A stretch of 64,000 bases of DNA from Robbsia andropogonis (GTDB taxonomy: Bacteria; Pseudomonadota; Gammaproteobacteria; Burkholderiales; Burkholderiaceae), in NCBI RefSeq assembly GCF_000970345.1, contig NZ_LAQU01000027.1, forward strand, positions 1 to 64,000, read 5' to 3'. Below are positions 57,703-64,000 of this stretch, one piece after another. The number at the start of each line of letters is the position of its first letter. Position 1 is the first letter of the stretch. Below the pieces are notes generated by a model. That model searched no databases. It was not told where the DNA came from and worked only from the letters and a program-made list of their open reading frames with translations. The translations under genes were made by a program, and so were the position numbers.

Positions 57703-58110
57703 TCAGCCCGGACGCACTTCGATGCGGCGTGGGAGAGCTTCCTCGCGGCGCGGTATAGTCAGCTTCAGCACACCGTCCTTTGGGTTTGCATCGATTTTCG
57801 TTGGGTCAAAGTCGGCACCGAGTGAGAACGCCCCCGCGAAGTGCGGCTGACGAATCTCCGCATGCTGCAGGCGCAGCCCTGCAGGCGTGGGTATCACTGC
57901 CTCCGCGTCTATGTATAAGGTGCCATCGTGTATCTTCAAATTAAGCCGATTCTTTGTCACGCCAGGTACATCCGCCCAAAGGGTAACGCCCTGACTGTCT
58001 TCGAAGATATCCACCGGCGGTGTTAGCATGATCCGACGTTGGGGCTGGTCGACATCGCGTCGGACCACTCCAGTTTCATCTTTCCTTGCAAGTTCTGTCG
58101 TGTCGTTCAT
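57703..58110 (-). CDS. Small heat-shock protein (Hsp20), second gene
   Basis: A 135-residue Hsp20 with the alpha-crystallin features VDIFEDSQGVTLWADVPGV, LNLKIHDGTLYIDAEA and PKDGVLKLTIPRR. Its short N-terminus and Ala/Gly-rich mid section resemble class A companions of rhizobial/Burkholderia sHSP operons. It lies 27 bp after the first gene and shares its transcript. Confidence 0.92.
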   Translation of the reverse strand: MNDTTELARKDETGVVRRDVDQPQRRIMLTPPVDIFEDSQGVTLWADVPGVTKNRLNLKIHDGTLYIDAEAVIPTPAGLRLQHAEIRQPHFAGAFSLGADFDPTKIDANPKDGVLKLTIPRREEALPRRIEVRPG

Positions 58111-58137
58111 GATATTTTCCCAGTTGAGAGATGCGTT

Positions 58138-58521
58138 TCATTGAACCGTGATGGCCCGCGGTTTTGACGCCTCTCTTTTAGCAATACTTACAGTCAAGCA
58201 ACCATTTGTATACTGGGCCGTGACTTTGTCGAGGTCCGCATGCTGTCGTAATTCAATGACACGCCTAAAAGCCCCGACAAACCGCTCCTGCGCATAACTA
58301 CGCGCGTCATCGCGGGTCGCGCCCGGGTATGCTGTCTGCCGCTCGCCGCAGATGGTCAGCAGCCCATTGTCGATGGATACGTCGAGGTTTTGGGGATCGA
58401 CACCCGGCGCGAACGCGACAATCTCAATAGAGTCGTCAGTCGAGCCGATGTTCACCTGCGGGAAGGCCCCGAAGCGCGCCGAACGAATACTGGAAGGGAA
58501 CCCGCCTAAAAAGCTCGCCAT
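58138..58521 (-). CDS. Small heat-shock protein (Hsp20), first gene, N-terminus frameshifted
   Basis: From the internal ATG at 58521 the frame gives 127 residues with a complete alpha-crystallin domain (PQVNIGSTDDSIEIVAFAPG, LDVSIDNGLLTICGER, AQYTNGCLTVSIAKRE). The strong ribosome site AAGGAGGAA sits further upstream, before ATGs at 58586 and 58580. From 58580 the sequence reads MSDLYFG and then is out of frame, although the other frame continues DLLGEFDRLQRQ straight into MASFLGGF. The break lies at a run of four G (58559-58562). The first about 20 residues are thus lost unless slippage occurs; translation may start at 58521 with little signal. Confidence 0.8.
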   Translation of the reverse strand: MASFLGGFPSSIRSARFGAFPQVNIGSTDDSIEIVAFAPGVDPQNLDVSIDNGLLTICGERQTAYPGATRDDARSYAQERFVGAFRRVIELRQHADLDKVTAQYTNGCLTVSIAKREASKPRAITVQ

Positions 58522-58586
58522 CTGCCGTTGCAGGCGGTCGAACTCGCCGAGAAGATCTCCCCAAAGTAGAGATCGCTCATGGTCAT

Positions 58587-58609
58587 TTCCTCCTTGGAAT
58601 CAGCAGGAA
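58587..58609 (-). promoter_or_regulatory. ROSE-like RNA thermometer hairpin at the ribosome site
   Basis: In the mRNA leader UUCCUGCU (58609-58602) can pair with the Shine-Dalgarno AGGAGGAA (58594-58587) through 7 pairs and one G-G opposition across a 7-nt loop. That UGCU-opposite-AGGA arrangement with a G-G mismatch is the hallmark of ROSE thermometers upstream of sHSP genes. At normal temperature it would hide the ribosome site; heating would open it. Confidence 0.65.
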
Positions 58610-58712
58610 GACGAACCGGCCTACGCGCTCCAGTCCGTCTGCCCCGCTATTGGCAAACAAATCGAAACACGCAGCGCGCCAGTATGCTGGCGCGGCTGCC
58701 TTAGCTGAATTC

Positions 58713-58741
58713 AAGATAGGATTTCGCGCAAAAATTTCAAG
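58713..58741 (-). promoter_or_regulatory. Sigma-32-type heat-shock promoter
   Basis: On the minus strand CTTGAAA (58741-58735) matches the sigma-32 -35 consensus exactly. After 14 bases CCTATCTT (58720-58713) is close to the -10 consensus CCCCATNT. It lies about 125 bp upstream of the sHSP translation start, leaving room for a structured leader that ends in the thermometer hairpin. Confidence 0.7.
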
Positions 58742-58832
58742 GGCAATATTGGGATTTTTTGTTCTTGAATATGGCTGCTGATTATTACAATCAGTTGGCG
58801 GTAATGCTAGTTGCCAGCGGTGGCCTGGGTAT

Positions 58833-59696
58833 TCACGGCCTGTTACATGCAAATGCTGCGCTCGCACCGCCGTCACCAGACCCCGCTCTTGTGGTTGTCG
58901 AGTATACGCCCGCTCGACGCCAGTCCCGTAACCATTGCAGTCCCTCGCTGGTGTTCCCGCGTGGGCGATACTCGCAGCCGATCCAGCCGGTATAGCCTAG
59001 TTCGTCGATTAAGCGGAACAGGTGAGGGTAGTTCAACTCACCCACGTCAGGTTCATGACGCGATGGTACACCGGCGATCTGGATGTGACCGATCCCGGAA
59101 AAGTCCCGTCGCAGTTTCATTTCGATGTCGCCTTCGACTATCTGGCAGTGATAGCAGTCGAATTGCACCTTGAGATTGTCTGCGCCTACCTCCTTGCAAA
59201 TGGTTTGCCCTTCATCCTGACGACTGATGAAATAGTTTGGCATATCGCGTTGATTGATTGGCTCCAACACGATCGTGATACCTAACCGCTTTGCTTGGGC
59301 CGCAGCGTGGGCAACATTTTCGAGATAAACCGCACGATGTTTGGTGCGCGTCGCTGCTTCAGTATCTGGTAGCAAGCCCGCCATCACGTGAATGCGATCG
59401 TTGCCAAGTACCGCGGCGTAATCTAGCGCGCGCACGATGCCATCCCGAAACTCCGCTTCGCGGCCCGGAAGCGAGGCGAGCCCGCGTTCGCCTTTCGCCC
59501 AGTCTCCAGGTGGTGCATTGAACAGCGCTTGTTGCATGCCGTTGTCGTCAAGTCGACGCTTCAATGCCGTCGCGTCGTACTCGTAAGGGAACAGATATTC
59601 GACGGCGTCAAAGCCGTCGGCACGTGCGGCGGCAAAGCGGTCAAGGAAGCCGTGCTCCGGATACATCATGCTGAGATTGGCGGCAAAGCGGGGCAT
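58833..59696 (-). CDS. otnI: Hydroxypyruvate isomerase-like 2-oxo-tetronate isomerase
   Basis: A 287-residue TIM-barrel isomerase of the Hyi/OtnI family. AGGAGGA ahead of the ATG at 59696 sets the start. It begins [20 protein letters not shown] and carries the conserved metal/base residues in [15 protein letters not shown] (Glu) and [17 protein letters not shown] (Glu). In tetronate pathways it interconverts 2-oxo- and 3-oxo-tetronates for OtnK. Its C-terminus is about 25 residues longer than typical. It is the last gene of the operon on this strand, 57 bp after the permease. Confidence 0.87.
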   Translation of the reverse strand: MPRFAANLSMMYPEHGFLDRFAAARADGFDAVEYLFPYEYDATALKRRLDDNGMQQALFNAPPGDWAKGERGLASLPGREAEFRDGIVRALDYAAVLGNDRIHVMAGLLPDTEAATRTKHRAVYLENVAHAAAQAKRLGITIVLEPINQRDMPNYFISRQDEGQTICKEVGADNLKVQFDCYHCQIVEGDIEMKLRRDFSGIGHIQIAGVPSRHEPDVGELNYPHLFRLIDELGYTGWIGCEYRPRGNTSEGLQWLRDWRRAGVYSTTTRAGSGDGGASAAFACNRP

Positions 59697-59753
59697 CGTT
59701 CCTCCTACTTGAAAATTACCTATTCCAGAACAGCGGATCGTCCGCATTCCGAT

Positions 59754-61211
59754 TTACACAAACGGCCAGATTACCAGGGTCATCAGGAAACCAAGCGTGC
59801 CCAGGATCGTCACCAACAACGTCCAGGTGCGCAGGCCGTCGCCGACGTTGAGTCCCGCAAGCTTGGTGAAGATCCAGTATCCGGCGTCATTGACATGCGA
59901 CATCGCGAAGCCGCCACCGCCCATTGCCAGGCATAGCAGTGCCAGATGATTTTCACTCAAGTTCAGCGAATGCACCATTGGCGTCAAGATGCCTGCAGTG
60001 GTCACCAGTGCCACGGTAGTGGAGCCTTGCACCGCACGTAACAAAAGGCACAGAATGAAGCCTAAGGCGAGAACCGGCAAGCCCGTCGAACGTAGTGCAT
60101 CCGATACCACTTTGCCGATCCCTGTTTCCACCAGCACCGAGCCGAATACCCCGCCAGCGCCGGCGATGAGGATAACAATCGCGACGCCGGGGATTGCAGA
60201 GCCGATGACGTCTGAAACCTGGTAGGCGCTCCAGCCACGGCGTACGCCTAGCAGCCAGGCGCACAGCAAGGTGTCGAGCAATAACGCGACTAATGGTGCA
60301 CCAAGAACAATCAAGGTCTGGCGTAGGATAGACGTCGACGGCAACATCGGGGGGACCAAGGTGCCGACAAGGATCAGGACGATCGGCAATAGAATCAGCG
60401 ACAGGATCAATCCGAATCCCGGCGGCGGCGCGGCCGGCAGGCGAGCCGCCAATGCGCTGGCGCTTTCGTCCAGGCTTCTGCTGGTCATCGCGGTTTCGAT
60501 GTGCGGCGTCTTATAGACGTTGTTGGACCAATCGACGAGGTCCTCATTGGTGATATGCGCACCATAGACTTCTGCGCGAACATCGTCGCTCATCGGATAA
60601 ATCTTGCGCGTCATGCGTCCTGCAATCACATATCCCACGAGGCAAAGGATCAGCACGATCGGCAGTCCGAACATTAGGATACGCCCTAAATCCGCGCCCA
60701 ATTGCCCCGCAGCGGCGACGGCGCCTGGATGCGGCGGCAGGAAGGCATGCACCGCAAGCAGGGAGGCGCACATCGGCAACGCAAAAACCAGAAGCGGCTT
60801 GCGTGCTGTGCGAGCAACACCGTAGGCCAGTGGCATGAAGATGATCACGCCGACTTCGAAGAATACCGGGATGCCTACAACAAAGCCGGCGATGGCCAGT
60901 GCCAGAGGCGTGCGGCGTTCACCGAATTGCGCAATCAGTCGCTTCGCAAGTACCTGGGCGCCACCCGACAGTTCCACAATGCGTCCGATCATGGCCCCCA
61001 GGGCAATGATAATAGCGATGTGGCCGAGCGTCTTGCCCATGCCGCCTTCGACTGTGGCGACTAGCGCCGCCGGTTTGACGCCTGCCACCAAAGCAACGAC
61101 GATACTGATCAACAAGAGCGCGACGAACGGCTGGAACTTGAAACCCAACACCAAAACCAACAGGAAAAGGATGCCACCTAGGGCGGTCGACATAAGGAAT
61201 AAGGAGCTCAT
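59754..61211 (-). CDS. GntP-family permease (tetronate uptake)
   Basis: A 485-residue membrane protein with about 12-14 helices and the family's conserved LVLVLGFKFQPFVALL and VGIPVFFEVGVIIFMPL segments. It ends MTLVIWPFV. GntP-type proteins import gluconate and related sugar acids by proton symport. Set between otnC and otnI, it most likely imports threonate or erythronate. Confidence 0.9.
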   Translation of the reverse strand: MSSLFLMSTALGGILFLLVLVLGFKFQPFVALLLISIVVALVAGVKPAALVATVEGGMGKTLGHIAIIIALGAMIGRIVELSGGAQVLAKRLIAQFGERRTPLALAIAGFVVGIPVFFEVGVIIFMPLAYGVARTARKPLLVFALPMCASLLAVHAFLPPHPGAVAAAGQLGADLGRILMFGLPIVLILCLVGYVIAGRMTRKIYPMSDDVRAEVYGAHITNEDLVDWSNNVYKTPHIETAMTSRSLDESASALAARLPAAPPPGFGLILSLILLPIVLILVGTLVPPMLPSTSILRQTLIVLGAPLVALLLDTLLCAWLLGVRRGWSAYQVSDVIGSAIPGVAIVILIAGAGGVFGSVLVETGIGKVVSDALRSTGLPVLALGFILCLLLRAVQGSTTVALVTTAGILTPMVHSLNLSENHLALLCLAMGGGGFAMSHVNDAGYWIFTKLAGLNVGDGLRTWTLLVTILGTLGFLMTLVIWPFV

Positions 61212-61388
61212 ACCATATGTCCCCTTGCGCCGACGGACGATGCGTCCAAGTAATCGCTTGCATAGATGTGCCTAGCGACGCAGTGTTGATACCAACTCAT
61301 CTTTGAAAAGTCTCCGTCCGGAATATTGTTTTACGCTACGCGCTGCTTGCATTCCCCGCGTCCGATGCCTGGCGGCACGTCGCGATGC

Positions 61389-62036
61389 TTACCACTTCGC
61401 GCCGAATGTCTGTTCGATTGCTTTAAGGTGTTCGGTCGACAGCGGCGCCGGTTTCGGATTGCTCATCAACCAGAGCTGTGCCGTCTCTTCGAGCTCTTCT
61501 AACGCATAGCTTGCCTTGGCGACCGAGCTTTCCCAGATGACCGGACCGAGACGTTCCAGCATGACCCCGCGGACGCTGTTGGCCAGTGCAGCGACTTGTT
61601 CAGCGACTTCAGGCGCGCCTGGTCGCTGATAGTCGATCAACGGAATGTGACCCACTTTCATGACCTGATAGGGTGTCAGCGGAGGCAGGATGTCATTTTT
61701 GCGCCAGACGCCGGCGAGGGTCAACGCCACCAGATGGGTCGAATGGGTATGCACGACGCCACCCACGCTAGGATTGCGGTCATAGACCTGGCGATGCAAT
61801 GCCAGGGTCTTCGACGGCTTATCGCCCGAAACCCACTCGCCCGCCAGACTCACTTTAGCGATAGCGGCCGGATCGAGGCGCCCAAGGCATGCGTCCGTAG
61901 GGGTGATCAGCCAGCCGTCTTCCAGCCGTGCGCTGATATTGCCCGCGCTACCTACGGTGTAACCACGGCCATACAGCAGTGCTCCGACGTGCGCGATTTC
62001 TTCGCGCAGTGCGTTTTCTTTACTCAAGGTCTTCAT
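61389..62036 (-). CDS. otnC: 3-oxo-tetronate 4-phosphate decarboxylase (class II aldolase family)
   Basis: A 215-residue class II aldolase/adducin-fold enzyme. The start at 62036 (MKTLSKENALREEIAHVGA) lies 4 bp past the otnK stop, so the longer upstream frame is not used. GRGYTVGSAGNISARLEDG and the zinc ligands in VVHTHSTHLVALTLAG are those of the family. OtnC decarboxylates 3-oxo-tetronate 4-phosphate to dihydroxyacetone phosphate and CO2. Confidence 0.9.
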   Translation of the reverse strand: MKTLSKENALREEIAHVGALLYGRGYTVGSAGNISARLEDGWLITPTDACLGRLDPAAIAKVSLAGEWVSGDKPSKTLALHRQVYDRNPSVGGVVHTHSTHLVALTLAGVWRKNDILPPLTPYQVMKVGHIPLIDYQRPGAPEVAEQVAALANSVRGVMLERLGPVIWESSVAKASYALEELEETAQLWLMSNPKPAPLSTEHLKAIEQTFGAKW

Positions 62037-62040
62037 AGCG

Positions 62041-63360
62041 TCAAGCTCCGTGCACCAGCGGGTTTGCGAGTCGTGCCAGCGCTTTTGCGAAGAAATCGCG
62101 CGTGCCAAAATTCCCCGATTTGAGCGCCAGCGCGAGTTGATCGGCGTTGCTGTCTGTAGCGGTTTTGCTGACCGTGACGGGGACGCCAGGATCGATCTGC
62201 GGTCCGATCTGCAACAGTTGGACGCCAAGCGCCTGAACAACCGCACCGGACGTTTCTCCTCCGGCCACCACGAACCGACGTACACCGGCATCGCGCAAGC
62301 CAGCAGCAATCTGACCGAGCGCCTGTTCGACGATGGCGCTTGCGTGTTCGACGCCCAGTTGGCGCTGAACTTCCTTTACCGTATCGGCGTCGCTCGTTGC
62401 GTAGATCAACACTGTCTGCGCCGCGCCTTGCGCAAATGCCAGTGCGTCATCCACCACTGGCTTGCCCGCTGCCAGGGCAAGCGGGTCGATCTTGAAAGCA
62501 GGGCGCCCGCTTTCCCGCCATGCGGTGACCTGGCCAATTGTCGCGATGGACGCGCTTCCGGCTAGGACGACTTCGCCGCCACCCAAGGCGGGGACGCTTG
62601 ATGCATCGGTAGCGGGAGCGAGCTTACCTGCCTTGCGGAAGTTGCTGGGTAACCCCAACGCCATTCCCGACCCACCTGTGATCAGCGTCAGATCGGCACA
62701 TGCCTCACCGAGCACCAAGAGATTTTCATCGGAGACCGCATCGGCTATCGCCATGCGTACCCCTGCTTCGCGCAGTGCGGCGATCCGTTCGCGAACGGCG
62801 GAAACGCCTTGCATGATGGTGTCGTAGCGGATCAACCCAACTTTTGACGCGGTCTGGGCCTGCAGAACGCGAACAAGGTTCGCGTCGTGCATCGGAGTGA
62901 GGGGATGGTTCTTCATCCCGGAGTCGCTCAGGAGTTCGTCTTGAACGAACAAATGGCCGCGGAAAATCGTACGGCCCGTTTCTGGGAAAGCCGGGCAAAC
63001 GATTGTAAAGTCGGTGGCCATGTCCGACATCAGCGCATCCGCAACCGGACCGATGTTTCCCTTCGCTGTCGAGTCGAATGTCGAACAGTATTTGAAATAG
63101 AGCTGCTCGCAACCGAGCGTGCGTAACACGGCAAGTGCTTTAAGCGATTCCGCTACCGCTTGCTCGGCCGGGATCGTGCGGGACTTCAGCGCGATGACGA
63201 TCGCATCGGCATCGAAGTCGGCGGCAGCGCCGGCGCTGGGAATGCCGATACTTTGCACGGTACGCATGCCGTTGCGCACCAGCATATTGGCCAAGTCGGT
63301 CGCGCCGGTGAAATCGTCGGCGATACAGCCCAGCAGCGGGCGATGTCTTTGTTGGGGCAT
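62041..63360 (-). CDS. otnK: 3-oxo-tetronate kinase (DUF1537 family)
   Basis: A 439-residue kinase. The ATG at 63360 gives MPQQRHRPLLGCIADDFTG, with the DUF1537 N-terminal signature DDFTGATDLANML; the C-terminal nucleotide-binding region is FVVAGGETSGAVVQALG. It phosphorylates 3-oxo-tetronate at C4, the committed step before OtnC. Confidence 0.92.
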   Translation of the reverse strand: MPQQRHRPLLGCIADDFTGATDLANMLVRNGMRTVQSIGIPSAGAAADFDADAIVIALKSRTIPAEQAVAESLKALAVLRTLGCEQLYFKYCSTFDSTAKGNIGPVADALMSDMATDFTIVCPAFPETGRTIFRGHLFVQDELLSDSGMKNHPLTPMHDANLVRVLQAQTASKVGLIRYDTIMQGVSAVRERIAALREAGVRMAIADAVSDENLLVLGEACADLTLITGGSGMALGLPSNFRKAGKLAPATDASSVPALGGGEVVLAGSASIATIGQVTAWRESGRPAFKIDPLALAAGKPVVDDALAFAQGAAQTVLIYATSDADTVKEVQRQLGVEHASAIVEQALGQIAAGLRDAGVRRFVVAGGETSGAVVQALGVQLLQIGPQIDPGVPVTVSKTATDSNADQLALALKSGNFGTRDFFAKALARLANPLVHGA

Positions 63361-63493
63361 ATCGTTTTTATCTCTCAAAAAAATACGCTTGCTGTCTGAC
63401 GGTGCTGTACGCTGGCACTTGTTGGATCAACGTCGGTCGTGCGCGCGAGCGACAGGCATGCCGACGATCCGGGCAACGTCGTTTTGCTTATTC

Positions 63494-64000
63494 TTATTCT
63501 TCGTCGGTGGCTACCGGCAGCGTGATACCTGGGAAGATCTTGATGACTGCGGAGTCATCTTCGCGACCGAAGCCCGCGCTCGAGGCTTGCATGAACATCT
63601 GATGCGCGGTGGCCGACAGGGGCAGCGGAAATTTGCTCGCACGTGCGGTGTCCAGCACCAGTCCAAGATCCTTTACAAAAATGTCGACGGCCGATAAAGG
63701 GGTGTAATCTGCCTTTAGGATATGGGGCACCCGGTTCTCGAACATCCACGAATTGCCGGCACTGTTGGTGATGACTTCGTACAGCGCATCCGGATCGACA
63801 CCTTCGCGCAGACCCAGCGCCATCGCCTCGGCGCTCGCCGCAATATGCACGCCGGCCAGCAACTGATTGACGATTTTGGTTTTGGAGCCCAGGCCATGCG
63901 TGTTGCCGAGCCGATAGATCTTGCCGGCCATGGCCTGTAGAACCGGATCTGCGATGGCGTACGATTCCGCCGGACCGGATGTCATCATGGTCATCTCGCC
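63494..64000 (-). CDS. ltnD: L-threonate dehydrogenase (partial, C-terminal part)
   Basis: The frame is open from the right edge to a stop at 63494. The visible about 169 residues form the C-terminal domain of a beta-hydroxyacid dehydrogenase: KTKIVNQLLAGVHIAASAEA (the catalytic-lysine helix), YEVITNSAGNSWMFENRVP and VDIFVKDLGLVLDTAR. Next to otnK it is assigned as LtnD, which oxidises L-threonate to 2-oxo-tetronate with NAD. The N-terminal NAD-binding domain lies outside the window. Confidence 0.85.
   Translation of the reverse strand, partial: GEMTMMTSGPAESYAIADPVLQAMAGKIYRLGNTHGLGSKTKIVNQLLAGVHIAASAEAMALGLREGVDPDALYEVITNSAGNSWMFENRVPHILKADYTPLSAVDIFVKDLGLVLDTARASKFPLPLSATAHQMFMQASSAGFGREDDSAVIKIFPGITLPVATDEE

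Overview
The window looks like chromosome from a plant- or fungus-associated member of the Burkholderiaceae. This rests on the porin type, the DMT/MFS/LysR style, a very large SKWP-repeat protein of the Ralstonia RipS / Xanthomonas XopAD type III effector family, and BKACE-, DUF1537- and DabA-type genes typical of that family. It is full of insertion-sequence debris (IS6, IS256, IS30, IS1182, IS66, IS3, IS5) and decaying genes, which suggests a genome being eroded, as in a host-restricted symbiont or pathogen. Genus cannot be fixed from the sequence alone. No tRNA, rRNA or CRISPR array was seen.

Layout. 0-2.4 kb: end of an MFS transporter, a broken LysR gene, IS256 remnant. 2.6-4.8 kb: PAS-type chemoreceptor with an IS6 relic behind it. 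4.9-8.1 kb: a 1066-residue orphan protein, possibly an effector. 8.2-9.5 kb: IS6 palindrome, a small secreted peptide gene and an AT-rich stretch. 9.6-16.3 kb: a compact cluster (DMT exporter, an 1135-residue BKACE-fold fusion protein, a FAD/NAD(P) protein, an O-methyltransferase) that reads like a small-molecule pathway with no name I know. 16.6-19.1 kb: PPOX flavoprotein, YagU-like membrane protein, IS6 and IS30 relics. 19.2-25 kb: a hydroxycinnamate-ester locus (tannase/feruloyl esterase, porin, AAHS transporter, MarR regulator) whose hydratase-lyase and vanillin-dehydrogenase genes are ruined. 25-27.5 kb: IS1182 and IS6 relics.

27.5-37 kb: candidate effector island with the 2373-residue SKWP protein, a degenerate GNAT protein and a ubiquitin-interacting-motif plus OTU-like cysteine protease. 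37-44.6 kb: IS debris, a chemoreceptor, a dead SDR/LysR pair (LysR broken by IS256), and a receiver-PAS-ECF sigma fusion. 44.7-49.9 kb: dabA-dabB inorganic-carbon uptake operon with a divergent LysR. 50.4-52.1 kb: another chemoreceptor. 52.9-56.8 kb: two SDRs and an ene-reductase broken by one stop codon, opposite a LysR gene. 57-58.8 kb: three small heat-shock genes behind a sigma-32-like promoter and a ROSE-like RNA thermometer. 58.8-64 kb: tetronate (threonate/erythronate) catabolic operon ltnD-otnK-otnC-gntP-otnI, running off the right edge.

The most promising undescribed items are the BKACE-fusion cluster (10.7-16.3 kb), the UIM/OTU-like protein (36.1 kb), the domain content of the SKWP protein (two RelA/SpoT-like domains), the orphan 1066-residue protein, and the sensor-sigma fusion.
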